Origin: Streptomyces colonosanans
GTDB taxonomy: Bacteria > Actinomycetota > Actinomycetes > Streptomycetales > Streptomycetaceae
Direction: 5' to 3'
Length of the DNA: 64,000 nucleotides
NCBI RefSeq assembly: GCF_001866645.1
Contig: NZ_MLYP01000021.1
Location: 17,571 to 81,570, forward strand
The translations under genes and the position numbers were made by a program. The stretch's first letter is position 1. Every line of letters begins with the position of its first letter. Under the pieces are notes generated by a model that worked only from the letters and a program-made list of their open reading frames with translations, did no database searches and was not told where the DNA came from. Positions 19,623 to 28,199 of this stretch are shown here, one piece after another.

Positions 19623-20030
19623 ATGACCGAGACCACCACCGGCAAGCCCGGCATCAGCGTCGCGATCACCGTGCAGGACGGGAAGGTGCTGATGGTCCGG
19701 CGCCGGATCGGCGAGGGCGAGCTCATGTGGCAGTTCCCGGCCGGCGGTATCGAGGAGGGCGAGGGCGCGGCGGAGGCGGCGGTGCGGGAGACGTTCGAGG
19801 TGACCGGCCTTGCCGTGCAGGCGATCCGGCTCCTCGGAGAGCGCCTCCACCCGAAGACCGGCCTCCCGCTGTCGTACACGGCCTGCGAGGTCGTCAAGGG
19901 CGACGCCCGGGTCGCGGACGACGAGGTCGACGCCATCGAGTGGGTCACGCACGGCGCACTCGCCGAGTACGTGCCCTCCGGCCTTTTCGGACCGGTGCAG
20001 GAGTATCTCGACGAGGTGCTGTCGCGCTGA
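19623..20030 (+). CDS. NUDIX hydrolase with a variant box
   Basis: A 135-aa single-domain NUDIX protein. ATG 19623 follows GGAGG with good spacing. The box runs G41 to L63 (GGIEEGEGAAEAAVRE, then TFEVTGL). It keeps Gly41, Glu47, Arg55, Glu56 and Glu59, but the second Glu of the EE pair is Val60. That residue is normally a metal ligand, so activity may be reduced or altered. The fold is otherwise complete (WQFPAGG, and a DDEVDAIEWV acceptor strand). Likely role: hydrolysis of a nucleoside diphosphate derivative. Confidence 0.8.
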   Translation: MTETTTGKPGISVAITVQDGKVLMVRRRIGEGELMWQFPAGGIEEGEGAAEAAVRETFEVTGLAVQAIRLLGERLHPKTGLPLSYTACEVVKGDARVADDEVDAIEWVTHGALAEYVPSGLFGPVQEYLDEVLSR

Positions 20031-20277
20031 ACCACAGAGCACATCAGTCGATCGAGTGTGGTTGCCCACGCTCCATCATGGCCGTTCGACTGTTGCGGGA
20101 AGGCGACCACGCACGCAGACGGGCGCCAAGCCGTGACTACCGGTTCCCGGACGAGTCAGCAGACGATGGAGATGCTCTGCCAGCCGAAGGGGGGTGGGCC
20201 CCCACACATCACCCCATCAGGGGCCGCACACCCGCCCGCCCGCAATCAGCGCTGTTCGCTCCCGGTAACGGCCTCAA

Positions 20278-20308
20278 CGGGGCACCGAACATGGGGACCG
20301 GTGCCCCG
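20278..20308. terminator. Bidirectional hairpin between NUDIX and sugar permease genes
   Basis: 10-bp perfect arms CGGGGCACCG / CGGTGCCCCG with an 11-nt loop, 20 bp beyond the permease stop and 250 bp after the NUDIX stop. The rest of 20031-20277 shows no convincing gene. Confidence 0.65.
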
Positions 20309-20328
20309 TATCACCGCAGTTCAAGCCC

Positions 20329-21252
20329 TTACCCCTTCGTCGACCCCAGAGTGAGTCCCGCGATGAAGTGCCGTTGCAGGAGCAGGAAGACCAGGATCGT
20401 CGGCAGGGCCACCAGGATCGAACCCGCGGCCAGCAGGTTGTAGTCGGTGAAGAACTGGCCCCTGAGGTTGTTGAGCGACGAGGTGATGGGGAGCTTGTCG
20501 GGGTTGGAGATGAAGATCAGGGCCCACAGGAAGTCGTTGTAGATCCAGGTGAACTCCAGGGTGCCGAGGGCCGCCAGGGCCGGGCGGCACAGTGGAAGCG
20601 TGACGTGCCAGAAGCGGGTCCACACGCCCGCGCCGTCGACGATCGCCGCTTCCATGATCTCCTGGGGCAGCGTACGCATGAAACTGGCCAGGACGAAGAC
20701 GCAGAAGCCCAGTTGGAAACCGATGTTGACGAGGATGACGGCCCAGTAGGAGTCGTACATCATCAGCGAGTCGGACATCCACCACGGCAGCGGGATCTTG
20801 TTGAACAGGACGTACAGCGGGGTCACGATGACCTGCTGGGGCAGCAGGTTGCCCGCCGTGAAGAAGATCAGCAGAACCAGCCCGCCGCGCAGCTTCAGCC
20901 GCGAGACCGCGAAGGCCACGAAGGACGCGAGGAACAGGGTCACGAGCACGGCGGGGACGGCGATCAGCAGCGTGTTCGCGAAGTACTTGCCCATACCGGA
21001 CTCGGTGTAGGCCCGGCGGTAGTAGTCGAAGGAGAGGTGGTGCGGCCAGGAGAAGTAGCCGTGCTGCGCAGTGTCCTCGTAGGGCCTGAGGGAGGCGTAG
21101 ACCGCCAGCAGGAGGGGAGCGAGGAACGCCAGGGACACGGCCGTCAGGAAGATGTGCACACCCCAGCGGCCCTTGCGCGGGCGGGACTTCGGGACGGTGA
21201 CGGGCGCCGCGGCCGGACGGGGCGGCGCTCCGGTGCTGATGTCGGCGCTCAT
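20329..21252 (-). CDS. Carbohydrate ABC transporter permease (MalG type)
   Basis: A 307-aa inner-membrane permease with six helices, the first at about residues 32-52. The EAA loop reads EAAIVDGAGVWTRFWHVTLPL, the hallmark of CUT1 sugar importers. It overlaps the MalF-type partner by 4 bp (ATGA at 21249-21252). It is the third gene of the binding-protein/permease/permease unit. No ATPase gene is present, so a shared MsiK-type ATPase encoded elsewhere probably energises it, as is known for Streptomyces CUT1 systems. Confidence 0.9.
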   Translation of the reverse strand: MSADISTGAPPRPAAAPVTVPKSRPRKGRWGVHIFLTAVSLAFLAPLLLAVYASLRPYEDTAQHGYFSWPHHLSFDYYRRAYTESGMGKYFANTLLIAVPAVLVTLFLASFVAFAVSRLKLRGGLVLLIFFTAGNLLPQQVIVTPLYVLFNKIPLPWWMSDSLMMYDSYWAVILVNIGFQLGFCVFVLASFMRTLPQEIMEAAIVDGAGVWTRFWHVTLPLCRPALAALGTLEFTWIYNDFLWALIFISNPDKLPITSSLNNLRGQFFTDYNLLAAGSILVALPTILVFLLLQRHFIAGLTLGSTKG

Positions 21253-22160
21253 CGGTCGCGCGCACCTCGCAGCTCTTGGACCAGGAACGTCACGATGAAC
21301 CCCAGGGAGACGATGAGCAGGACGACCGCGATGGCGGAGCCGAATCCGATGCGGCTGGCCTCGCCGATGATGTTGTCGGTGATCAGCACGGACAGGAGTT
21401 CCAGGCCGTTGCGGCCCTTGTTGACCGCGTAGACGATGTCGAAGGCCCGCAGCGCCTCGATGACCGTGATCACGCCGACGATGACGTTGACCGGACGCAG
21501 GGTGGGGAACACCACGCGGAAGAACGTCTGGCGGGCGTTCGCCCCGTCGATCGCCGCCGCCTCCTTCAGCGCCGGGTCGACGGATTTGAGGCCGGCCAGA
21601 TAGAGGATCATCACGTACCCGGTGTGCCGCCAGCTCGCCGCGATCATCATCATCCAGATGTTCAGGTCGGCGTCGCCGAGCCAGTCGATCGGGTTCTCGC
21701 GGTGGCCGAGGATCGTGTTGACCACGCCCTGGTCGGTGCCCAGGATGAGCTGGGCGATGAAGCCGACGACGGCGAGCGACAGCACGACCGGCAGGTAGAT
21801 CGTGGACTGGTAGAACCGGCTGAAGCGCACGCCCCGGTCGATGAGCACCGCGAGCAGCAGCCCGAAGGGGGTCGCGATCAGGCCGAGGAAGAGCAGCCAC
21901 AGCACGTTGTGGCGGACGGCCGGCCAGAACGGCGGGTAGTTCGTGAAGAGGTTCTTGTAGTTGTCCGTCCCGACCCAGTGGATGTCGCCGAGGCCGTCCC
22001 AGGAGGTGAAGGAGAGCCCGATGGAGGCCAGCGTCGGACCCCACACGATGACGAGGTCCAGCAGGACGGGAATGCCGAGGAGCACGCCGAGGACGACGAG
22101 GTCGCGGCGGGTGAACCGCCGCAGCCGTCGACGTCCGGCGCGCCGTGAGGTGAGCGCCAC
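21249..22160 (-). CDS. Carbohydrate ABC transporter permease (MalF type)
   Basis: A 303-aa permease with a basic N-terminus (SRRAGRRRLRRFTRR) and six helices beginning near residue 22. The EAA loop is EAAAIDGANARQTFFRVVFPTLRP. It is sandwiched between the binding-protein gene (19 bp upstream) and the MalG-type gene (4-bp overlap). It forms the membrane channel with that partner. The neighbouring alpha-galactosidase suggests melibiose/raffinose-type sugars as cargo. Confidence 0.9.
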   Translation of the reverse strand: MALTSRRAGRRRLRRFTRRDLVVLGVLLGIPVLLDLVIVWGPTLASIGLSFTSWDGLGDIHWVGTDNYKNLFTNYPPFWPAVRHNVLWLLFLGLIATPFGLLLAVLIDRGVRFSRFYQSTIYLPVVLSLAVVGFIAQLILGTDQGVVNTILGHRENPIDWLGDADLNIWMMMIAASWRHTGYVMILYLAGLKSVDPALKEAAAIDGANARQTFFRVVFPTLRPVNVIVGVITVIEALRAFDIVYAVNKGRNGLELLSVLITDNIIGEASRIGFGSAIAVVLLIVSLGFIVTFLVQELRGARDR

Positions 22161-22179
22161 GGAACGTATCCCCCAGTGA

Positions 22180-23505
22180 TCAGCTGACGGCCTGCGAGAA
22201 GATCGTCTTCTTCTGCCGTTCGATCTTGTTGCACAGGCCGTCGACGTCCTTCGGGTTCCCGATGAACTCCTGGATCGCCTGGATCATCACCGTGGAGGCG
22301 AAGTCGGGCCGGGTGTCGCGGTCCATGAACTGCGAGATCTGCTTGGCACCGGCGACGAGTTGGGCGGATTTCTTCTGCAGAGCGCTGTACTGGGAGGTGT
22401 CGGCGCCGGTGTTCACCGCCACGTTGTTGGGGTCGTACTGAAGGTATACGTCCTCGGCCTTGGGTTTACCGAGCCATTTCAGCAGATTCTTGGCACCGGC
22501 CATGTTCTTCGACTTCCGGGCGACCAGGAACCCGTCGATGGGCGCCTCGACAGCGTCCTGTCCGTACTGCGGGTCGATCTCAGGGAAGGCGAAGAAGTCG
22601 ATGTCGTCCCGTTCGTTCTCCGGGAACTGGCTGCCCGGGTGCGGCATACCGAAGACGGCCATGCCCGTCTTGCGCTGCTGGAGGCTCTGCCCGGCCTCCT
22701 CCCAGGTACGGCCGAGGGCACCCTTCTGGTAGTACGGCATGAGTTCGCGCCAGGTGTCGAAGACCTTCTTCACCTTCGAATCGGTCCACGACTCCTCTCC
22801 CGCCATCAGGGACTTGTGAAAGTCGTATCCGTTCAGCCGCATGTTGATGTAGTCGAAGGTGCCCATGGCGGGCCAGCCGTCCTTGTCACAGAAGGCCACC
22901 GGCGTCCCGTCCTTGGACATCTGCTTCGCCAGGGCGATGAACTCATCCCAGGTCTTGGGCTGTTGGTATCCCTTGCTCGCGAAGAAGCTCTTGCGGTGGA
23001 AGACGGCCCACGGATAGTAGTAGTACGGCACGAAGTACTGCTTGCCCGCGTGCGTGGACTGGGACTTGAGGGCATCGGAGAATCCGCTGTACCCCTGCCA
23101 CACGTCGCTGATGTCGGTGAGCAGCCCCTTTTCGGCGAAGTACTGCATGCGGTATCCGGCGAACCACATGAAGACGTCGTCGGGCGTGCCCTGGAGATAG
23201 CGGTTGATGTTCTCCTGGAAGTCGTTGTGGTCCTTGGTGTTGACCTTGACCTTCTTGCCGGACTCCTTCTCGTACGCGGCGAAGGCGGCAGCGAAGGCCT
23301 TCTTGGGGACCGAGTCCGACGCGTTGGACCCCACGGTGACTTCGTTCTTGTTGCCGCCCGGTCCGTCGCCGCAGGCGGTCAGCAGGGCCGGCAGTGTGAC
23401 CGCGCCGGCCCCCACGGCCGCGCCGCGCAGGAGAGACCGCCGGGACATCCGATGTCCGATCACGTCCCCGGACGCACCGAGCCCCTTCAACGATGACTGT
23501 GCCAT
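22180..23505 (-). CDS. Sugar-binding lipoprotein of the ABC importer
   Basis: Family 1 extracellular solute-binding protein (441 aa). The N-terminus has a twin-arginine motif (SRRSLLRG, about residues 21-28), a hydrophobic stretch and the lipobox LLTAC with Cys near 45, so export is likely by Tat followed by lipidation. A large two-lobed binding domain follows. It is divergent from the alpha-galactosidase gene; a LacI-like half-palindrome lies between them. Confidence 0.9.
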   Translation of the reverse strand: MAQSSLKGLGASGDVIGHRMSRRSLLRGAAVGAGAVTLPALLTACGDGPGGNKNEVTVGSNASDSVPKKAFAAAFAAYEKESGKKVKVNTKDHNDFQENINRYLQGTPDDVFMWFAGYRMQYFAEKGLLTDISDVWQGYSGFSDALKSQSTHAGKQYFVPYYYYPWAVFHRKSFFASKGYQQPKTWDEFIALAKQMSKDGTPVAFCDKDGWPAMGTFDYINMRLNGYDFHKSLMAGEESWTDSKVKKVFDTWRELMPYYQKGALGRTWEEAGQSLQQRKTGMAVFGMPHPGSQFPENERDDIDFFAFPEIDPQYGQDAVEAPIDGFLVARKSKNMAGAKNLLKWLGKPKAEDVYLQYDPNNVAVNTGADTSQYSALQKKSAQLVAGAKQISQFMDRDTRPDFASTVMIQAIQEFIGNPKDVDGLCNKIERQKKTIFSQAVS

Positions 23506-23600
23506 GCCTCACTCCTCGGGGTGCCATCCAACACAACCGAACGCAAGGCTTGGATCTCATCTCCATGTAAGGGAGCCGTCAAGGGTTCTGACGAGATATC

Positions 23601-23614
23601 GGACAACCGTTACC
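23601..23614. promoter_or_regulatory. Candidate LacI-family operator GGACAACCGTTACC
   Basis: It sits in the 209-bp divergent region between the sugar-binding protein and alpha-galactosidase genes. It shares the GACAAC..GTT core with the perfect palindrome upstream of the lacI gene at 26988, so the same regulator may bind both. Confidence 0.45.
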
Positions 23615-23714
23615 ACTTCTCTTCCAACACAGTCCAACACGGCCTACCGTAAACGCGCACCGTGATGCGAGCATCCATTCACCCCATCTCTCGCGAGTAC
23701 GGAGGAACGTAACG

Positions 23715-25736
23715 ATGCGTCACCTTCTCACCCGCACAACCCGTCGAAGAGTGGTCGGAGCGCTGACCGCAGGGCTGTTGTGTACAGCCGGGCTCGCCGC
23801 ACCGGCCCTGGCCGCACCCGATGCGGCCCCGGTCACACCCACGCTCACCGACGGGCTCGCCCTCACGCCGCCGATGGGCTTCAACAACTGGAACTCCACG
23901 CACTGTCGGGCGGAGTTCAACGAGTCGATGGTCAAGGGAATCGCGGACCTCTTCGTGGAGAAGGGCCTCAAGGACGCCGGGTATCAGTACGTCAACCTGG
24001 ACGACTGCTGGGCCCGTCCCTCGCGGGGCGCGGACGGCAAGCTCGTGCCCGACCCGGCGCGCTTCCCGAACGGGATCAAGACGGTCGCGGACTACGTCCA
24101 CTCCAAGGGGCTCAAGCTCGGCATCTACACCAGCGCGGGCACGAAAACGTGCAACCCCGCTGGGTTCCCGGGCGCGCTCGGCCACGAGTACAGCGATGCG
24201 CGGCAGTTCGCCGACTGGGGCGTGGACTACCTCAAGTACGACAACTGCAACAACCAGGGTGTGGACGCCAAGCTGCGCTACACGACGATGCGCGACGCCC
24301 TGAAGGCGACCGGCCGGCCCATCGTCTACAGCATCTGCGAGTGGGGCCAGAACAAGCCCTGGGAATGGGCCTCGGACCTCGGACAACTGTGGCGCACCAC
24401 GGGCGACATCAGTGACACCTGGGGCTCGATGCTGTCGATCCTCAAGCAGAACCTTCCCCTCGCGCCGTACGCGGGTCCCGGGCACTGGAACGACCCCGAC
24501 ATGCTGGAGGTCGGCAACGGGGGCATGACGGACGCCGAGTACCGCACGCACTTCTCCATGTGGTCGGTGATGGCCGCGCCGCTGCTCATCGGCTCCGATC
24601 TGCGCAAGGCCTCCCCGGCGACCTTCGACATCCTCGGCAACAAGGAGGTCATCGCCGTCGACCAGGACCCGCTGGGCAGGCAGGGCGCGGTGGTCTCGTC
24701 CGAGGGCGGGCGTTGGGTGGTCGCCAAGGAGATGGCGGACGGCAGCCGTGCGGTGGCCCTCTTCAACGAGACGAACAGCGCACAGCGGATCACCACGACG
24801 GCCGCCGCCGTCGGCCTGCCGCAGGCGAGCGCGTACACCCTGCGCGACCTGTGGCGGCACACGAGCTACAACACCGCGGGCACGATCTCGGCGACGGTGC
24901 CCGCGCACGGCACGCTCCTCGTCCGCGTCACGGCCGACCAGCGGTGGGCCGAGCATCCGCCCGCCGTCGAACTCGGCCTGGACGGCAGCCCGTTCGTCGA
25001 GGCGGGCAGGACGGCTGCCTTCACGTCGACGGTGACGGACCTCGGTCGTACGCCGGCCGGCCAGGTGTCCGTGTCACTGACCGGGCCCGCGGGATGGACG
25101 GTTACGCCGACGTCCTCGACGAACGCCCCCGCACTGCCGACGGAACACACACTGCGTACGGCGTGGCGGGTGACCGCGCCTGAGGGTACGGCGACGGGGT
25201 CGTACGGCCTGAAGCTGAAGACCGCTTACCGGTCGCCGACCGGGGTGCGGGCCGAGAGCGTGGTGCCGATCACGGCGACGGTGGTCGCGCCGCCGCCCTC
25301 CGGAGTCTCGCACCTCGGAGACCTGCCCTGGCTCTCGGCCGCCAACGGATACGGTCCCGTCGAGCGCAACACCAGCAACGGGGAGAGCGCTGCGGGCGAC
25401 GGTCATCCGATCACCATCGGCGGGGTCGTGTACGCCAAGGGGCTCGGCGTGCACGCCGACAGCGACGTCGCGTACTACACGGGCGGGGCGTGCAAGACGG
25501 TCTCGGCGCACGTCGGCGTGGACGACGAGAAGGGCGGCAAGGGCACGGTCGCCTTCGAGATCTGGGCGGACGGCACGAAGGTCGCCTCCACCGGGGTGAT
25601 GACCAACGCGATGCCGGCACAGCCGCTCACCGCCGATGTGACCGGCGCCCAGGTGGTCCACCTCGTGGTCACCGACGGCGGCGACGGCATCGACTCCGAC
25701 CACGCGGACTGGGCGGACGCGAAGCTGAGTTGCTGA
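23715..25736 (+). CDS. Secreted GH27 alpha-galactosidase with C-terminal NPCBM domain
   Basis: Secreted retaining alpha-galactosidase (673 aa) that removes terminal alpha-1,6-galactose from raffinose-type sugars or galactomannan. A signal peptide spans residues 1-33 with ALAAP at the cut. The GH27 barrel carries MGFNNWN (54-60), NLDDCW (94-99), the nucleophile Asp176 in YLKYDNCN and the acid/base Asp231 in RTTGDI. A beta-sandwich domain, a NEW3-like alpha-galactosidase-associated domain (about 410-530) and an NPCBM carbohydrate-binding domain (about 535-673) follow. It is divergent from the ABC importer that would take up its products. Confidence 0.93.
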   Translation: MRHLLTRTTRRRVVGALTAGLLCTAGLAAPALAAPDAAPVTPTLTDGLALTPPMGFNNWNSTHCRAEFNESMVKGIADLFVEKGLKDAGYQYVNLDDCWARPSRGADGKLVPDPARFPNGIKTVADYVHSKGLKLGIYTSAGTKTCNPAGFPGALGHEYSDARQFADWGVDYLKYDNCNNQGVDAKLRYTTMRDALKATGRPIVYSICEWGQNKPWEWASDLGQLWRTTGDISDTWGSMLSILKQNLPLAPYAGPGHWNDPDMLEVGNGGMTDAEYRTHFSMWSVMAAPLLIGSDLRKASPATFDILGNKEVIAVDQDPLGRQGAVVSSEGGRWVVAKEMADGSRAVALFNETNSAQRITTTAAAVGLPQASAYTLRDLWRHTSYNTAGTISATVPAHGTLLVRVTADQRWAEHPPAVELGLDGSPFVEAGRTAAFTSTVTDLGRTPAGQVSVSLTGPAGWTVTPTSSTNAPALPTEHTLRTAWRVTAPEGTATGSYGLKLKTAYRSPTGVRAESVVPITATVVAPPPSGVSHLGDLPWLSAANGYGPVERNTSNGESAAGDGHPITIGGVVYAKGLGVHADSDVAYYTGGACKTVSAHVGVDDEKGGKGTVAFEIWADGTKVASTGVMTNAMPAQPLTADVTGAQVVHLVVTDGGDGIDSDHADWADAKLSC

Positions 25737-25799
25737 GACCGACGCTCGACAACCGGCTCCGCCGAGCGCGGCAGCTCATAGCCGCGCGAGCGGGCCGGG

Positions 25800-25834
25800 G
25801 TGCCCGGGCCGTCGTCCGTCGACGTTCCGGGCAC
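25800..25834. terminator. Hairpin between convergent alpha-galactosidase and ROK genes
   Basis: 8-bp arms GTGCCCGG / CCGGGCAC with a 19-nt loop, in the 129-bp convergent gap. Moderate support. Confidence 0.45.
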
Positions 25835-25865
25835 ACGGGTCACACCAGCGGGAGCGTTACTCGTG

Positions 25866-26819
25866 TCACACCCCGGCCGCGGTCTCGTTCGTCTTCTTCG
25901 TGATGGCGGCCGCCGCCGCGCCGACCAGCCCCGCGTCGGTACCCATCAGCGCGGGTGCCACGGTCAGACGCTGGACGAAGGACAGCGTGGCGTACTGGGC
26001 CAGGGCCTTGCGCAGCGGCGTGAACAGGACGTCGCCGGCCTTGCCCACTCCCCCGCCGATGACCGCGATGTCGATCTCGACGAGTGTGGCCGTCGCGGCA
26101 ATGCCCGCGGCCAGCGCCTGTGCGGCCCGCTCGAACGAGGCCACGGCCACCGGGTCGCCGAGGCGGGCGGCGGCGGCCACCGCCGCGGCCGAGGTGTCGC
26201 CGTCGGGACCCGGCCGCCAGCCGCCCTCCAGGGCGCGGCGCGCGATGTTCGGCCCGCTCGCTATGCGCTCCACACAGCCGCGCGAGCCGCACGGACACGG
26301 ATCACCGTCCAGGTCGACGCTGATGTGCCCGATGTGGCCCGCGTTGCCGGTCGGGCCCGGGTGCAGCCGCCCGCCCAGCACCAGACCGCCGCCGACGCCG
26401 GTCGACACCACCATGCACAGCGCGTTGTCGTGGCCGCGGGCCGCGCCCTGCCAGTGTTCGGCGGCCGTGATGGCCACGCCATCGCCGATCAGCTCGACCG
26501 GCAGGCCGCCCGTCGCGGCCCGGACCCGCTCGACCAGCGGGTATTCGCGCCAGCCGGGTATGTTGACCGGGCTCACCGAGCCCGTGACGGCGTCCACCGG
26601 CCCAGCGCTGCCGATGCCTACGGCACGCACCCTGCCCCAGTGCGGGGAGACCGTCAGCTCCCGTATCACGTCCTCCACGGCGCCCATCACGGTGTCGCCG
26701 TCCTCCTGCGCGGGCGTCGCCCGCTGGGCGCGCAGCAGGATCCGGCCGTGGCCGTCCACCAGCGCTCCGGCGATCTTGGTGCCGCCGATGTCGAGGGCGG
26801 CCACGAGGTCGGTGTGCAT
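25866..26819 (-). CDS. ROK-family sugar kinase (glucokinase-like)
   Basis: A 317-aa kinase of the ROK family that phosphorylates free hexoses with ATP. ALDIGGTKIAGALVD (about residues 9-23) is the phosphate loop, GTGVGGG-like VVSTGVGGGLVLGG binds ATP, and the ROK zinc motif CPCGSRGCVE is near 177. Lacking an N-terminal HTH, it is a kinase and not a ROK repressor. With the neighbouring importer and alpha-galactosidase, it likely traps the glucose or galactose released from oligosaccharides. It is divergent from lacI. Confidence 0.9.
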   Translation of the reverse strand: MHTDLVAALDIGGTKIAGALVDGHGRILLRAQRATPAQEDGDTVMGAVEDVIRELTVSPHWGRVRAVGIGSAGPVDAVTGSVSPVNIPGWREYPLVERVRAATGGLPVELIGDGVAITAAEHWQGAARGHDNALCMVVSTGVGGGLVLGGRLHPGPTGNAGHIGHISVDLDGDPCPCGSRGCVERIASGPNIARRALEGGWRPGPDGDTSAAAVAAAARLGDPVAVASFERAAQALAAGIAATATLVEIDIAVIGGGVGKAGDVLFTPLRKALAQYATLSFVQRLTVAPALMGTDAGLVGAAAAAITKKTNETAAGV

Positions 26820-26987
26820 CAGTGTCAGATCTCCCCATGCTTGGGTCGTACCGGCCCCGGCATACGACGGCCGCCGCCGCGGGGTTCGGCTCTCGGACGT
26901 TCGGGTCTCCGGACGGGAATGGGCAAGGGGCGCCCCCTGTCGGAAGGCGCAGGCCGGAGATTGCGGAGGACAGTCTCTCTCGCGCCT

Positions 26988-26999
26988 GACAACGTTGTC
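26988..26999. promoter_or_regulatory. Palindrome GACAACGTTGTC upstream of the lacI gene
   Basis: Perfect 12-bp palindrome with a CG centre, the classic form of LacI/GalR-family operators, 40 bp before the lacI start and 170 bp before the divergent ROK start. It is probably an autoregulatory site. Confidence 0.75.
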
Positions 27000-27039
27000 C
27001 AGGCTCTATGCTCGACGCCACACACCTCAGAGGACCTCC

Positions 27040-28134
27040 ATGGACCGACGCACTCCCGTGGACGACAGGACAGGACAGCGCATCGTGCCCGAGACCACCC
27101 GGCGAGCAGACCGCCTCTCCGGAACCCGCTACGGCAACCGTCCGACCATGAAGGACGTGGCAGCACGTGCCGGCGTCGGCCTGAAGACGGTCTCGCGCGT
27201 GGTCAACGGCGAGCCCGGGGTCACCCCGGACACCGAGCGCCGGGTCCAGGAGGCCATAGAGGCGCTGGGGTTCCGGCGCAACGACAGCGCGCGGGTGCTG
27301 CGCAAAGGCCGCACCGCAAGCATCGGCCTGGTCCTGGAAGACCTCGCGGACCCGTTCTACGGGCCGCTGAGCCGCGCGGTCGAGGAAGTCGCCCGGGCCC
27401 ATGGCGCGCTGCTGATCAACGGCTCCAGCGCGGAGGACCCGGCGCGCGAGCAGGAGCTGGTGCTGGCGCTGTGCGCGCGCCGCGTGGACGGGCTGCTCGT
27501 CATCCCGGCCGGTGACGACCACCGCTATCTGGAGCCCGAGATCAGGGCTGGTGTCGCCACGGTGTTCGTGGACCGCCCCGCCGGGAAGATCGACGCCGAC
27601 GTGGTGCTGTCCGACAGCTTCGGCGGCGCCCGCGACGGGGTCGCCCACCTCATCGCGCACGGCCACCGCCGGATCGGCTTCATCGGAGACATGCCGCGCA
27701 TCCACACCGCGGCCGAGCGGCTGCGCGGTTACCGGGCCGCCATGGGGAACGCGGGCATACCCGTCGAGGACTCCTGGATATCCCTGGGGGTCACCGACCC
27801 CGAGCGGGTGCGGCGGGCCGCCGTGGAAATGCTCGCGGGCCCCGCCCCCGTGACGGCGATCTTCGCCGGCAACAACCGGGTGACGGTCACCGTCATCCGG
27901 GTCCTCGCCGGGCGCAGCCGCCCCGTCGCCCTCGTCGGCTTCGACGACATCGAGCTCGCCGATCTGCTCGACCCCGCTGTCACGGTGGTCGCCCAGGATG
28001 CCGCCACCCTCGGCCGCACGGCCGCCGAGCGCCTCTTCGGCCAACTCGACGGCACGCTCCTCACCCCGGAGCGCATCGAACTCCCGACGCGGCTGATCAC
28101 CCGCGGCTCGGGCGAACTGCCGCCCGCCGACTGA
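27040..28134 (+). CDS. LacI-family transcriptional repressor
   Basis: A 364-aa LacI/GalR regulator. The HTH TMKDVAARAGVGLKTVSRVVNG spans about residues 36-57, and the periplasmic-binding-protein-like effector domain starts at SIGLVLEDLADPFYG near 92 and ends with GFDDIELADLLDP. It has an unusual 30-residue N-terminal extension. ATG 27040 follows AGAGGA. It likely senses a sugar derived from alpha-galactosides and represses the importer, the galactosidase, the ROK gene and itself (inference from operators). Confidence 0.92.
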   Translation: MDRRTPVDDRTGQRIVPETTRRADRLSGTRYGNRPTMKDVAARAGVGLKTVSRVVNGEPGVTPDTERRVQEAIEALGFRRNDSARVLRKGRTASIGLVLEDLADPFYGPLSRAVEEVARAHGALLINGSSAEDPAREQELVLALCARRVDGLLVIPAGDDHRYLEPEIRAGVATVFVDRPAGKIDADVVLSDSFGGARDGVAHLIAHGHRRIGFIGDMPRIHTAAERLRGYRAAMGNAGIPVEDSWISLGVTDPERVRRAAVEMLAGPAPVTAIFAGNNRVTVTVIRVLAGRSRPVALVGFDDIELADLLDPAVTVVAQDAATLGRTAAERLFGQLDGTLLTPERIELPTRLITRGSGELPPAD

Positions 28135-28199
28135 CGCCCCACCGGGGAGCGAGACGGACCACCCGGGACCGCCCAGGGCGCCCCCGGCGCGGTACGCCT

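Noticed and set aside
20031..20277. Open frames in the NUDIX to permease gap, once considered a transposase remnant
   Set aside because: No transposase motif or inverted repeat of IS type is visible. The only structure is the terminator hairpin at 20278.
25900..27039. Long N-terminal extension of the LacI gene
   Set aside because: It runs antisense through the ROK kinase gene and its translation is low-complexity. The HTH and AGAGGA site support ATG 27040.
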